Shown in pieces: positions 9,101-20,013 of a stretch of 64,000 nt of DNA. Within the stretch, counting starts at the first letter, position 1; every line of letters starts with the position of its first letter. Made by a program: the position numbers and the translations under genes. Location: the NCBI GenBank assembly GCA_020436165.1, contig JAGQYI010000020.1, forward strand, positions 28,407-92,406, given 5' to 3'. Below the pieces are notes generated by a model. It was not told the origin of the DNA. It did not search any database and worked only from the letters and a program-made list of their open reading frames with translations. The DNA comes from Cyclobacteriaceae bacterium (lineage in GTDB: Bacteria > Bacteroidota > Bacteroidia > Cytophagales > Cyclobacteriaceae).

Positions 9101-9761
9101 AAAGGCGTGGAGAGAAGCAGCACAGCAGGTTGCGCATGAAATAAAAAATCCTCTGACACCCATGAAGCTCACTCTGCAAAGGCTTTACAATAAATTGCAA
9201 AAAGGACAAACTGCAGATACGGATTTGGAAACACCTTTAAAAAGTGTGCTGGATCAGGTAGAAACACTCAATAGTATTGCTTCATCTTTCAGCGAGTTCG
9301 CTAAAATGCCAACTCCTAGTGTGGAAAGGGTTGAAATGCATGCTATTATCCAAAAGGCGTCTGAACTGTTTTCGGGGGATTCAGGGCTAAAAATCAAGTT
9401 ACAACTTCAGGAGAATAGCGTATATAGTGAAGTTGATCCTAAGTTAATGTCCCGGATTCTGAATAATTTGCTGCTTAATGCAAAGCAGTCGGCTAAGCCC
9501 GAACAGCAATGCGTGGAAGTAACCATACAGACCAACAGTGATAAAACGCTTTTGATCATTGTAAAAGACGATGGAGCCGGTATTGACCCGGCAATTGCAG
9601 ACAGGGTTTTTATACCTAAATTCACCACCAAAGAACATGGTTCCGGTATTGGTTTGGCAATGACTAAATATGGAGTTGAAAATATGGGAGGTAAAATTTA
9701 TTTTGAGTCGGAAGTAAATACGGGAACCACATTTACTCTTGAGTTACCAATTATTGATTAA
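6117..9761 (+). CDS. Large membrane sensor histidine kinase (NtrY-like)
   Basis: The 1214-residue protein has an N-terminal helix, an extracytoplasmic region (about residues 30-195), a block of roughly eight membrane helices (about 200-460), a second extracytoplasmic region, one or two further helices near 705-760, a third region, a helix near 920 followed by a HAMP segment, then HisKA and HATPase domains. The phospho-acceptor is His1007 in VAHEIKNPLTPMKL. The ATP site shows an N-box (NNLLLNAK), DDGAGID and GSGIGLAMTKYG. The catalytic half resembles NtrY-type kinases, but the multi-span sensor half is unusual. It starts at GTG 6117. No response regulator lies next to it. Its stop overlaps the start of the following outer-membrane gene (TAATG), so the two products are probably made together. 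Confidence 0.85.
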   Translation: MKKNRILLSSISLLIILLVVRWWVGFQFTSKQLNEKFVGNLIEDQVFDQEYRMAQVLDSLSLYGSVRKDGAVKTPYPYFVYQNDSLTYWSDFHFVPSFDDLKGTYQYRFLEKPQGKFILRKWVVVHQKVTYEVFATIPLYSNYLINNLFIQSEVNPAIAPPGLVEIDSPTGQGYKVEINKVPVCTLRLASGYSPAIRGPIQLIDGLLLLFLIVFYVSGYKWLATQNRFFEIPALLVGWMGFKLLLPLLSGISTIFSINLFDPQYYAVSWFERSFGDLIINSAFILLVSIRSVVWFKSRRLAHWLNAENDSGTRKFIFSILLSFISFWVLNYLFFQLRSVYHNSQISIDITQSLQMGYLRFLTFVIVVIINISTFFFYHTLLRHLVRMVSSAKLFAAGLSIGALLFIVLSFFANMPIANLAIINILLATGLWYFKLPKSLSTATYRRFLYIVIFLGVLSLLYGQMISEFEKQRKVAGINSLLEKKLAVSDPFAEFLLSSALSDLSSDPFIVNRMASPFLSKTAVESKVKQVFLNSYLNKFEQLVLIFDSKGKPLGNARENRTLFELLDNLSLESAKTDYPSVLLVGKTFPGFTKHYVGYATVKRSNNLVGYVLVELIEKQFGAPGVYPELLVDNRFQSSSVLDIDFAYYQDGKLLNTVSTSEYPASFNFRDRSVWLENGRIFVAMSEGRRAIIAGSPFNERKLLISNASFIWVITLLPLVLIWLVGFSVRKGTIRSLSYTERILWYLNLAFIIPLVVVTSVTFRLLTESFERESNSSKLATVGRVADQLNPSVLAYVQNIESEEKLVEQLNTLSDNTQSDFNLFNTSGRLIASSQPAVFNKFLLAPYINPEALNLIKEEGKSHTVLKEQVGGLFFNDSYAAVVEESSGKLLGIVGMPFFSSDSSLQSSKLEAFTTILNVFVVVLFATLMVTYFAGKWLTKPLVVIRNKLRSTSFSKQTEPITIQWTDELGMLIRAYNEMLADLEESKGALQRTEKEKAWREAAQQVAHEIKNPLTPMKLTLQRLYNKLQKGQTADTDLETPLKSVLDQVETLNSIASSFSEFAKMPTPSVERVEMHAIIQKASELFSGDSGLKIKLQLQENSVYSEVDPKLMSRILNNLLLNAKQSAKPEQQCVEVTIQTNSDKTLLIIVKDDGAGIDPAIADRVFIPKFTTKEHGSGIGLAMTKYGVENMGGKIYFESEVNTGTTFTLELPIID

Positions 9762-12700
9762 TGCGATGGCTATTAACGGGGTTGTTCTTTTTTGTTCTTG
9801 CGCAGGTACTTGCGCAAGGAAACACCAGGCAATGCAGAAAATTTAGTGGCTCTGCTACAATCACACATGATCAGGTAATTGTTCCGTCAACCATACAAAT
9901 AACGGGTTTGGATGAATTGCATTACACAGTTACTTCTCTGGGTAAAAATGCATATTTCGTCCAATCCGATACCCTGATTACAGATAGTTTAGAACTCTGT
10001 TTTCAAACACTACCTTCGGAGTTTTCACGAACCTATTCGGGAGATTCCACCAGGTTTTATGATTCTACAGCATTTTTTACCAACTCTGGGTCGAAAAGAA
10101 AAAGCGGTAATTATGTTGAAAAAAGGCAGGAGCTTTTTGATATGGGAGATCTGAATCGAAGCGGGCAGATTACCAGGGGTATTTCAACTGGTAACACACA
10201 AAATCTAACGGTTAACTCAAGCCTGAACCTAAACCTGGAAGGTAAGTTGTCAGATGATCTTAATATTAAAGCCGTTATTACAGATCAGGACATTCCTTAC
10301 CAGCCGGAAGGCAATACCCAGCAATTGCAGGATTTTGACAATGTCTATGTTCAGCTTTATAATGAGAAGTTCTCTGTAATTGGAGGAGATGTGGTTCTGC
10401 AGAATGGTGCTACCCATTTTTTAAAATACAGAAAGAACGTTCTGGGTGGTAGGATTGATTATTCAACCAATGCTTCCCAAACTTCCGTGGGAGCTTCGTC
10501 TGCCAAGGGACAGTTTGCCTCTGTGGTAATTGAGGTAGAGGAAGGAGTCTACGGGCCCTATAAAGTGCCACCACCTGATAACCAGAGCTATGTAATTATT
10601 ATTGCCAATTCCGAAAAAATATATATAGATGGCAAACAATTGGTAAGAGGTTTTGATAATGACTACACCATTGATTATAACCAGGCGGAGGTGGAGTTTA
10701 CAAGTAATGTGGTGCTTACAGCGTATTCACGTATTCGGGTTGACTATGAATACGCAGTTCAAAATTATGCCAGATCAATTGTAACTGCATCCCACAACCA
10801 GCAATTAGGAAAACTTCAATTAGGTATTAATTATTATGAAGAAAAGGACAATCGTAACAACTCTCTTGCACAAGACTTAACCGATGCAGACAAACAACTG
10901 CTAAGCAGCGTGGGCGACAGTCTTTCTTTGGCAATTGTACCTGGCGAAACCCAGGTGGTTTATGATGAAAACAAAATACAATACATTAAGAAGGACACCC
11001 TGGTTAATGGTACTTCTGAAAACATATTTGTGTACGCTACTCAACCTGCCACCGAGGTGTATTCCGTTCAGTTTACCAATGTAGGCTCGGGTAAAGGAAG
11101 CTATGATGTTGAAAGGTACTTGTCTAATGGAAGAGTGTATGGTTGGGTAGGTAATGGAAACGGCTCTTATCTGCCCTACGTGCAATTGCATGCACCTAAT
11201 AAAAAGCAGATGATTACTATAGCTGGGAATGCCGGGATTGGAAAGAGGACCAGCTTGTATTTTGAGTCAGGGTTCTCACAGCAGGATAAGAATCTCTTTT
11301 CAGATTTGGATGGGAAAGATGATAAAGGTATTGCCGGGCTTGTAGGGATTAAAACCAATAAACTACCTCTGGCAAATTCAGACTACACTTTTTCCACCAA
11401 ACTGGAGTCCGAATTCCTGAGTAAGGATTTTACCATTATCGACCGGTTTCGTAGAGTTGAGTTTGACAGAGACTGGGGACTTTCCAATACTTCTGTGAAT
11501 TCACTTGGTGCAGAAGACCTGAATATTACTGGCGGATTAAGCCTGGAAAAGAACAACAGCAACCGGATCATCTATGAGGGCCATTACCGGAAAAAGTACG
11601 CAACAGTAGAAGGCTTTCAGCATCAGATTGATGTTTCCAAAACGCTTAAAATAGTGCAAATTTCTGCAAGCGCATTTAGTATGGATGGCAACCTGCCCGG
11701 AATGCGATCTACCTGGAGAAAGTTCAATGGAGAGGGATATCTGATCGGTAAGATTCAGCCTGGTTACAGATACAGGTTGGAGCACAATGTTGCCACAGCA
11801 AGTGCATCAGATTCCGTTTCTTCCTCCCAAAACTATTTTGAAGAGCATCAGTTTTTTGTAAGAAGCGATTTCAGATCAACCACAAATTTTGAAGTAACAT
11901 ATGCCAAAAGGTATGATAAATTACCTCGATCAGGTGAGTTGAAAGATGCAACAGCCGGAGAGACCCTAACAGCAAAACTATCAACATTAATCCATCAAAA
12001 CCATTCAATAAAACTTGTGCTCAACTACAGAAATTTGAATGACAAATTTGTTTCTTCCGACATTCAAAGCGTAACGGGCAGGATTGATTGGTCAGGTGAA
12101 ATTATTCCTAATGTGCTTAGGAATGAACTGAACTACAGCATTGCCAATGCACGAGTTCCCAAACGTGAATACGTTTTTGTGGAGGTACCCACGGGTGAGG
12201 GAACACATACCTGGCGAGATGATAATGGAGATGGCATTAAGGACCTTGATGAATTTTATGAAGCCTTTAATTATGACGAAAGAAGGTACATTAAGCTCTA
12301 TGTATCAACCAATGCGTATGAGGATGCCTATAACAACCGGTTCAATTATCAGTTGAATTTGAGGTTTCCTAAAACCTGGCTGGCGTCCTCAGGTATTAAA
12401 AGGATTATTGGTAGAATATCCAACACCACTGCCTGGACAACGCAGTATAGTACAACAGAGGATAACCTGGCCGCAAGGCTGCTGCCTTTTTTAAGTGAGA
12501 TAGACACCTCCAAGCTTTTATCTTCAAGAGAAAGTTTCAGGACTACGCTTTTCATCAATAGAAACGACCCAACGTTTGGGGTCACGGTTGGCTATCTCAC
12601 AAGGGCGCGAAAAATGCTTTATACAAATGGATTTGAAGGGAGGATAGATGAGGAGTATTCTTCATCTGTAAGATGGAATGTGAAAAGACAGTATCAGTTT

Positions 12701-13174
12701 GATTTAAAGGGATTGTGGGCAAACCGGTTTAGCAGCTCAGATTATCTGCAAGGTAGAAATTACCACATCCGGGAGACAAAGGCGGGTCCTTCTATTGCCT
12801 GGCAACCTAAACCCACATTACGGCTTTCAACTTCATACAATTATGTGCTAAGCCTAAATTTGACTGAAGAAAATACTTCTGAAAATGCTGTTACCAATGA
12901 AATAATAACCGAGCTCAGAGCAGGGTCGGCAACTAAATTCACGTTTAATGCACAGCTAAAATATGCTCAGATTGGTTTTGCAGGCGATGAGCAAACAGCA
13001 GTTGGTTACGAACTTTTAAAAGGACTTAAACCGGGTAATAACATCTCCTGGACTCTTGGATGGCAGCAACGGCTGGTAAATGGCTTGCAGATGCAATTAT
13101 ATTATGAAGGAAGAAAACCTGAAGGAGTACAAATAATTCACTCCATAAGGGCAGGAGTAAGCGCCCTCTTTTAG
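9761..13174 (+). CDS. Large predicted outer-membrane or cell-surface protein
   Basis: This 1137-residue protein has a signal peptide (cleavage near LAQVLAQ, residue 19). It has no recognisable enzyme motif. Most of it is made of alternating polar/hydrophobic stretches typical of beta strands, and the last residues (IIHSIRAGVSALF) end in Phe as outer-membrane barrels do. Near residues 137-215 there is a conserved-looking block, DLNRSGQITRGISTGN and later VIGGDVVLQN, which I recall from other Bacteroidota surface proteins of unknown role. Near residue 820 DDNGDGIKDLDEF looks like a calcium-binding loop. Translation is coupled to the sensor kinase upstream, and its stop abuts the stop of the convergent ABC ATPase gene. 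The function is unknown. Confidence 0.7.
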   Translation: MRWLLTGLFFFVLAQVLAQGNTRQCRKFSGSATITHDQVIVPSTIQITGLDELHYTVTSLGKNAYFVQSDTLITDSLELCFQTLPSEFSRTYSGDSTRFYDSTAFFTNSGSKRKSGNYVEKRQELFDMGDLNRSGQITRGISTGNTQNLTVNSSLNLNLEGKLSDDLNIKAVITDQDIPYQPEGNTQQLQDFDNVYVQLYNEKFSVIGGDVVLQNGATHFLKYRKNVLGGRIDYSTNASQTSVGASSAKGQFASVVIEVEEGVYGPYKVPPPDNQSYVIIIANSEKIYIDGKQLVRGFDNDYTIDYNQAEVEFTSNVVLTAYSRIRVDYEYAVQNYARSIVTASHNQQLGKLQLGINYYEEKDNRNNSLAQDLTDADKQLLSSVGDSLSLAIVPGETQVVYDENKIQYIKKDTLVNGTSENIFVYATQPATEVYSVQFTNVGSGKGSYDVERYLSNGRVYGWVGNGNGSYLPYVQLHAPNKKQMITIAGNAGIGKRTSLYFESGFSQQDKNLFSDLDGKDDKGIAGLVGIKTNKLPLANSDYTFSTKLESEFLSKDFTIIDRFRRVEFDRDWGLSNTSVNSLGAEDLNITGGLSLEKNNSNRIIYEGHYRKKYATVEGFQHQIDVSKTLKIVQISASAFSMDGNLPGMRSTWRKFNGEGYLIGKIQPGYRYRLEHNVATASASDSVSSSQNYFEEHQFFVRSDFRSTTNFEVTYAKRYDKLPRSGELKDATAGETLTAKLSTLIHQNHSIKLVLNYRNLNDKFVSSDIQSVTGRIDWSGEIIPNVLRNELNYSIANARVPKREYVFVEVPTGEGTHTWRDDNGDGIKDLDEFYEAFNYDERRYIKLYVSTNAYEDAYNNRFNYQLNLRFPKTWLASSGIKRIIGRISNTTAWTTQYSTTEDNLAARLLPFLSEIDTSKLLSSRESFRTTLFINRNDPTFGVTVGYLTRARKMLYTNGFEGRIDEEYSSSVRWNVKRQYQFDLKGLWANRFSSSDYLQGRNYHIRETKAGPSIAWQPKPTLRLSTSYNYVLSLNLTEENTSENAVTNEIITELRAGSATKFTFNAQLKYAQIGFAGDEQTAVGYELLKGLKPGNNISWTLGWQQRLVNGLQMQLYYEGRKPEGVQIIHSIRAGVSALF

Positions 13175-13930
13175 TTATTTTCTGAATTTTTTAAGTGAGC
13201 GCATTAGTTTGTTGGCAAATACAAAATCGTTAAAAGCTTTTACATCCGCATCAAGCACATCATCAGCAGTTCCTTCCCAGAGTTTATCCCCTTTAAAAAT
13301 AAACATGATATAATCTCCAATTTCCATAACTGAGTTCATATCGTGAGAGACAACAACAGTAGTTATATTATATTCCTGGGTTATTTCTTTAATAAGGTTG
13401 TCTATGGTGATGGAGGTTTGTGGGTCAAGACCCGAATTGGGTTCATCGCAGAACAGGTATTTGGAGTGGTTAACAATGGCTCGTGCAATACCTACTCTTT
13501 TTTTCATCCCTCCACTCAATTCGGAAGGCATTTTTTTATTGGTGTCGGTCAGCCCTACCCTTTCAAGCACTTGATTTACTCTATCTAGCTTTTCGTCTAC
13601 AGGAAGCCTGGTTAAAACATCAAGCGGAAAGCGAACGTTCTCTTCAACCGTTTTTGAGTCAAACAATGCCGCTCCCTGAAAAAGCATTCCAATCTCTCTT
13701 CTAATTTCGATCTGATCGTTTCTCCTGGCATTTGAAAAATTTCGCTCGTTATAGAAAACACCACCAACATCGGGTGTTTCCAGGCCAACCATACACTTAA
13801 GTAGCACGCTTTTACCTGTGCCACTTGCTCCAATGATCATATTTACCTTGCCTGGTTCGAATTTGGCATCAATTCCTTTCAGCACGGCAACATTACCAAA
13901 CGACTTATGTATATTTTCAAGCTCTATCAC
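13175..13930 (-). CDS. ABC transporter ATPase, MlaF type
   Basis: This 251-residue nucleotide-binding subunit shows Walker A GASGTGKS (near residue 34), Q-loop LFQG, the signature LSGGMKKRVGIARA, Walker B YLFCDEP and the switch His in VVSHD. The SGGMKKR form of the signature is typical of the Mla/Ttg2/Mce lipid-transport ATPases. It is the second gene of a pair with the permease, overlapping it by one base (TAATG). It should power phospholipid or lipid movement between inner and outer membrane. Confidence 0.88.
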   Translation of the reverse strand: MIELENIHKSFGNVAVLKGIDAKFEPGKVNMIIGASGTGKSVLLKCMVGLETPDVGGVFYNERNFSNARRNDQIEIRREIGMLFQGAALFDSKTVEENVRFPLDVLTRLPVDEKLDRVNQVLERVGLTDTNKKMPSELSGGMKKRVGIARAIVNHSKYLFCDEPNSGLDPQTSITIDNLIKEITQEYNITTVVVSHDMNSVMEIGDYIMFIFKGDKLWEGTADDVLDADVKAFNDFVFANKLMRSLKKFRK

Positions 13931-14676
13931 TATATCGAAGTTAAATATTCTGCCAAAAGTTGCGCCAGTAAGTAATCAGCTAAAAGAATCGCAATTACCG
14001 AGTTGGTAACTGCAGCCGTTGAGGCTTTACCTACTTCCAGTGCTCCACCCTTGGTATAGTATCCCATAAACGAAGAAATGGTGGAGATTAAAAATGCAAA
14101 AGTCACCGACTTGATCATCGCGAAAGCCACCATAAATTCATTCAGATGATATCGAATGCCTTGTGTGTATTCAAAAGGAGTAATCACACCGGTAAAGACC
14201 GTTGCTACATAACCTCCCAAAATGCTTAGGAAGGCCGAAGTGATTACAAGTGCCGGAAACATAAAAATGGTGGCCATTACTTTGGGCAATACCAGGTAGG
14301 AAGAGGAGTTTAGCCCCATAACTTCCAGTGCATCAATTTGTTCGGTAATGCGCATGGTGCCCAGCTCACCTGCAATGTTAGAACCTACCTTACCTGCAAA
14401 TATGATGGCAATAATGGTAGGCGAAAGCTCCAGTAAAACCATATCCCGAACAACCAAAGCAACTACGTAATCAGGTATGAGAGGGCTTACCAGGTTGTAG
14501 GCTGTTTGAATGGTTGTTACTGCGCCCATAAATACGGAAACAATGGCGATGAGAAATATAGAATCTGTTCCTACTTTAACTGCTTCGTCAAAGAAAAGGC
14601 TTACATAGGTCCTGAAAGATTCTCTGTTTTTGAACAGCGAACCAATGAAAATAAAATACTTACCTATGCTTCTCAT
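13930..14676 (-). CDS. MlaE-family lipid ABC transporter permease
   Basis: This 248-residue membrane protein has about five or six helices. It contains the family segment LELSPTIIAIIFAGKVGSNIAGELGTM (written here only as the region near residues 80-110), then EQIDALEVMGLN, both characteristic of MlaE/YrbE permeases. It pairs with the ATPase directly downstream. The substrate-binding MlaD/MCE partner is not adjacent: the neighbouring gene on the other side is a divergent SDR. The partner is probably encoded elsewhere in the genome. Confidence 0.88.
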   Translation of the reverse strand: MRSIGKYFIFIGSLFKNRESFRTYVSLFFDEAVKVGTDSIFLIAIVSVFMGAVTTIQTAYNLVSPLIPDYVVALVVRDMVLLELSPTIIAIIFAGKVGSNIAGELGTMRITEQIDALEVMGLNSSSYLVLPKVMATIFMFPALVITSAFLSILGGYVATVFTGVITPFEYTQGIRYHLNEFMVAFAMIKSVTFAFLISTISSFMGYYTKGGALEVGKASTAAVTNSVIAILLADYLLAQLLAEYLTSI

Positions 14677-14734
14677 TTTTTCGGTTTACACCTCAATTCC
14701 GTAATTTGCGGAAAGATAAATAATCTTGACCAAA

Positions 14735-15439
14735 ATGAAGAGAAGCATAATTGTTACTGGAGGAACAAAAGGTATTGGAAGGGCTATAATTAACTTATTT
14801 GCCGACAAAGGGTTTGATGTAGTAACGTGTGCAAGAAGCGAAGCTGATCTGGAAGGCCTTAAGGCTGAGATGAATACCAAGTATCCTGATGTGGAGATAA
14901 AGTTCATGGCGGTTGATCTTTCGGTGAGGGAAGAAGTTTACAAATTTGTTGAATTTGCTCGTTCCAATGTGCATGCTTTGGATGTGCTGGTAAACAATAC
15001 TGGCATTTTTATACCGGGCAAGATTACAGACGAAAAGGAAGGAACACTGGAAAAAATGCTTGACACAAATCTTGTTAGTGCCTATTATGTAACCAAAGGT
15101 TTGATAAAGCCCATTCAAAATGCGCAAGGGCATATTTTTAATATGTGCTCAACTGCCAGCATTATGCCCTATGCAAATGGTGGAAGTTATTGTATATCCA
15201 AATTTGCCATGCTTGGTATGACTAAGGTACTTAGAGAAGAAATGAAGTCTCTAGGAGTAAAAGTAACGGCAGTTATGCCGGGAGCAACCCTAACAGCCAG
15301 CTGGGAAGGTACCGACTTACCCGAAGATCGTTTTATGAAAGCGGCCGATGTGGCTCATGCGGTTTGGCATGCCTATGCAATGTCGCCACGGTCGGTAGTA
15401 GAAGAAATAGTCATACGGCCTCAATTGGGCGATATTTAG
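14735..15439 (+). CDS. Short-chain dehydrogenase/reductase (SDR)
   Basis: This 234-residue NAD(P)-dependent oxidoreductase has the cofactor motif TGGTKGIG near the N-terminus and the catalytic Ser in NMCSTAS followed by YCISK. The structural NNAG motif is altered to NNTG (LVNNTGIF). The best start is ATG 14735; an in-frame TTG nine bases upstream is less likely. The gene is divergent from the MlaE permease with only about 60 bases between the starts, so the two promoters overlap. The substrate cannot be told from the sequence. Confidence 0.85.
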   Translation: MKRSIIVTGGTKGIGRAIINLFADKGFDVVTCARSEADLEGLKAEMNTKYPDVEIKFMAVDLSVREEVYKFVEFARSNVHALDVLVNNTGIFIPGKITDEKEGTLEKMLDTNLVSAYYVTKGLIKPIQNAQGHIFNMCSTASIMPYANGGSYCISKFAMLGMTKVLREEMKSLGVKVTAVMPGATLTASWEGTDLPEDRFMKAADVAHAVWHAYAMSPRSVVEEIVIRPQLGDI

Positions 15440-15566
15440 GCCCATTTCCTTCCTAATTTTAACTGCGTTTATTCGCCTTTAAAACTGCCTGCCAAAGCAT
15501 ACGAAAAAAGTCTGAAAAGGTGGTCGAAAATCAAGCGTTCAACTGTTAATTCCGCCCTTAAAACCG

Positions 15567-15574
15567 TACATTTG
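15567..15574 (+). promoter_or_regulatory. Putative -7 promoter element of gyrB
   Basis: TACATTTG matches the Bacteroidota -7 consensus TAnnTTTG and ends 20 bases before the gyrB start. No convincing -33 TTG was seen. Confidence 0.5.
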
Positions 15575-15588
15575 TGTGTTATTTTTAA

Positions 15589-17550
<1,962 letters not shown>

Positions 17551-17576
17551 CTGCTAAAATTTTCTATATTATTGAG

Positions 17577-17606
17577 ACCACCGTGCAACCCACGGTGGTT
17601 TTTTTT
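17577..17606 (+). terminator. Intrinsic terminator after gyrB
   Basis: A perfect 9-bp stem ACCACCGTG (17577-17585) and CACGGTGGT (17591-17599) with a five-base loop is followed by seven T. It starts 26 bases after the gyrB stop. Confidence 0.92.
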
Positions 17607-17648
17607 AGTCTATAGAATGGTAATGTTGAAAACTCAAATCCAATAAAC

Positions 17649-18338
17649 ATGAAAAGATTACTCGTAGCCGTTTTGATGTCGGCTTCCCTAACATCATTTG
17701 GTCAAACATTTACACGCCACGTTGAACCCTTTAAAGAACTAAAAGTTGCCAGAGGCGTAAAAGCCACTCTTTTTAAGTCCAATTCCGATGAACTTTCATT
17801 TGAAGTTCACGGACTATCGAAAGACGATATTATTGTAGACCAGGAAAGGGAAATGCTTACCATAAAAGTGCGTACAAAAAGCCTGTGGGAAAGTATGCAG
17901 GAGCGCGACTGGTGGGTAAAGGTGAAGATCCCTTACCAGGAGATCACTTCCATTGATGTTTCTACCGGTGCAGAAGTAGAAGCTTTAAATGTTATTAAAT
18001 CGGAAGAACTTTACATCGATGCTACCATGGGAGCAGTAACCGACCTGGAGGTGGATACACAACATTTAACAGTTGATTCCAGCATGGGAGCGGTAACAGA
18101 GCTGGAGGGTAAAACCTCTACTTTAAATGTAGATGCAAGTATGGGTGCAGTTATAAAAGCGTATGAGCTTGAAGCAAAATATGTAAGAGCCGAAGCATCT
18201 ATGGGTTCGGAAGTTAAGCTTTTCTGTTCCGATGAATTTGACGGATCAGCCTCGATGGGAGCCGAAATCACAGTAAAGGGCAAGCCGCAAAAGTGGTTTG
18301 AAAACGAAAGCATGGGTGGTGATATCGATGGATATTAA
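17649..18338 (+). CDS. Secreted GIN-domain (DUF2807) protein with SMGA repeats
   Basis: This 229-residue protein has a signal peptide (cleavage near SFGQ). The first half fits the GIN (DUF2807) head domain of putative Bacteroidota adhesins: FKELKVARGVKATL, then a hydrophilic stretch with KVKIPYQEI. The second half carries six copies of a short motif, [TS]MGA or SMGS/SMGG, spaced about 16-24 residues apart (TMGAVTDLE, SMGAVTELE, SMGAVIKAY, SMGSEVKLF, SMGAEITVK, SMGGDIDG), as expected for rungs of a right-handed beta solenoid. It is probably periplasmic or surface-bound. Its job is unknown. Confidence 0.78.
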   Translation: MKRLLVAVLMSASLTSFGQTFTRHVEPFKELKVARGVKATLFKSNSDELSFEVHGLSKDDIIVDQEREMLTIKVRTKSLWESMQERDWWVKVKIPYQEITSIDVSTGAEVEALNVIKSEELYIDATMGAVTDLEVDTQHLTVDSSMGAVTELEGKTSTLNVDASMGAVIKAYELEAKYVRAEASMGSEVKLFCSDEFDGSASMGAEITVKGKPQKWFENESMGGDIDGY

Positions 18339-18364
18339 TCCACTCCTGGCTAAATCCTTACTTA

Positions 18365-19924
18365 TTAGTTTAGTTTAAAAAAATCAACAGATTTATTAAG
18401 AGCTGAGGCGGCTTGCTTTAGAGAGTCCGCTTCAGCTGTTATTTCTTCCGAAACGCTGGCGTTGGATTGAATAATGTCATTCAATTCCTGCATGGCGCTT
18501 GTTATTTCTTCAGCAGTGGTTTTTTGCTCAAGGCTATGTGTTGCAATTTCAGTGGCAATTTTGGTGGTTTTCTCAATGTTAGGCACAATAATGTCCATTT
18601 GCTGAGCTGACTCTTCTGATAATTTCACGTTGCTTTCAGCTATCTCATTGATAATTTGAGCCGAACTGCTGCTACGCTCTGCCAGCTTGCGCACTTCCTG
18701 TGCCACCACGGCAAACCCTTTTCCATATTCTCCTGCCCGGGCTGCTTCTACCGAGGCATTAAGCGCCAACATATTGGTTTGGCTCACAATTTCACTTATA
18801 AAATCAATGTTCTCATCAATTTGATGCATCCCTGTTAGGGTCTCCTTAATAGTCTCATAAGACTTTAATAGCTGTTGAAAGCTCTCTTTTGATAGCTTAT
18901 CTGCCGATTGCGCATCTTCCGCATTTCGCTGTATGGTTTCCGTCATCGATTCAACGGAAGTCACTACCTCTTCTGAGGAAGCGCTTTGTTGCATAGCTCC
19001 CTTGCTAATGATTTGAGAACTATTGGCAAGTATCCTGCTGCTTTGCGATATTACCTGCGAATTACTTTTTATGGAAGTAACAATGGATTTAAGCTGATTG
19101 GCCATGTTATTAAGTGCTGCAGCCAAAAGCCCTATTTCGCTCCGCGAATTATTTACAACGGTAGCCTTAAGATTGCCTTTGGCAAAATGCATGGTCACTG
19201 TTTTAATTTCGTTTAAACCGGAGGAAATATTCCTGCTTAAAGCAAGAATGGGAAGTATCAACTGCCCTACCGTGGTAAGGCCAATTACAGCCATTTTTTC
19301 GGTTATGCCTGTCACACTTAAATTACCGGCTTCCAGATCGATATAGGCCATCATGTAGGTAGAGGTAATAAACAAACCTGCAAGACCAATGGCTCCAATT
19401 ATTACAATAAATCCAAACTTGAAGAAAAAGCTGGTAATGCTTTTGTCCTGCTGCACTGGTACGTCAGATACGTATGCTTCAATTCTCCTGGATAGTAAAA
19501 TAGTTACAAACAAAGAATTGAGCAAGGTGCTTGAAGCAGAAAGCACAAGCATGGGTATTACCATTCTTTCCTCTACATTCATTCCTTTCATAATAAAGTA
19601 AGGCCCTGCCACTGCAAGCAGGATAGAAATGCCAATGAAAGCTTCGGGAAACCATCTAAGGGTCCGTTGAACACCCAAAGAATCGTTTTTTGCAACGTGC
19701 TCATCAAGCGTATCCAGAACAATTTTGATAAGAAAGTAGCCAATGACCAGAGCAGCTATACCAAAAGCTATTGTGCGGTAATGAATTAGAAATTCAAAAA
19801 GAAGTTGATTTGTTACCCAGGAAGTGAACCATGTATAAAAAATGGTTGACACAAGAGGAGCTAATATTCCAATTGCCCCCAAAACCATTATTCCTATCCT
19901 TTTTGACCGGTTGGATGAGCTCAT
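18365..19924 (-). CDS. Methyl-accepting chemotaxis protein with polytopic membrane part
   Basis: The 519-residue protein has about six hydrophobic helices in the first 230 residues, a HAMP-like segment (about 225-280), and a long coiled coil with the conserved signalling hairpin. That hairpin reads [20 protein letters not shown], then [18 protein letters not shown]. Unlike classical receptors it has no large periplasmic ligand domain, so it may sense something in or near the membrane. No CheA, CheW or other chemotaxis gene is nearby. In gliding Bacteroidota such orphan receptors may feed other signalling; that is inference. Confidence 0.85.
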   Translation of the reverse strand: MSSSNRSKRIGIMVLGAIGILAPLVSTIFYTWFTSWVTNQLLFEFLIHYRTIAFGIAALVIGYFLIKIVLDTLDEHVAKNDSLGVQRTLRWFPEAFIGISILLAVAGPYFIMKGMNVEERMVIPMLVLSASSTLLNSLFVTILLSRRIEAYVSDVPVQQDKSITSFFFKFGFIVIIGAIGLAGLFITSTYMMAYIDLEAGNLSVTGITEKMAVIGLTTVGQLILPILALSRNISSGLNEIKTVTMHFAKGNLKATVVNNSRSEIGLLAAALNNMANQLKSIVTSIKSNSQVISQSSRILANSSQIISKGAMQQSASSEEVVTSVESMTETIQRNAEDAQSADKLSKESFQQLLKSYETIKETLTGMHQIDENIDFISEIVSQTNMLALNASVEAARAGEYGKGFAVVAQEVRKLAERSSSSAQIINEIAESNVKLSEESAQQMDIIVPNIEKTTKIATEIATHSLEQKTTAEEITSAMQELNDIIQSNASVSEEITAEADSLKQAASALNKSVDFFKLN

Positions 19925-19945
19925 AATTTATGCAATAAACTGCGG

Positions 19946-19953
19946 CAAAGTTA
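19946..19953 (-). promoter_or_regulatory. Putative -7 promoter element of the chemoreceptor gene
   Basis: On the minus strand this reads TAACTTTG, a perfect TAnnTTTG match, 21 bases before the gene start. Confidence 0.5.
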
Positions 19954-20013
19954 TAAAAATGGCAAGGGTTTAACGTATGTTTTAACCTTACATTGGCTAG
20001 GTAATTATACCTA

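Noticed and set aside
12200..12245. EF-hand-like DDNGDGIKDLDEF in the large surface protein as a special finding
   Set aside because: Similar calcium-type loops are common in Bacteroidota surface proteins, so it is only mentioned in the annotation.
17946..18335. Regular DNA repeats suggesting a CRISPR array
   Set aside because: The periodicity is in the protein (SMGA), with diverged codons; no repeat-spacer structure.
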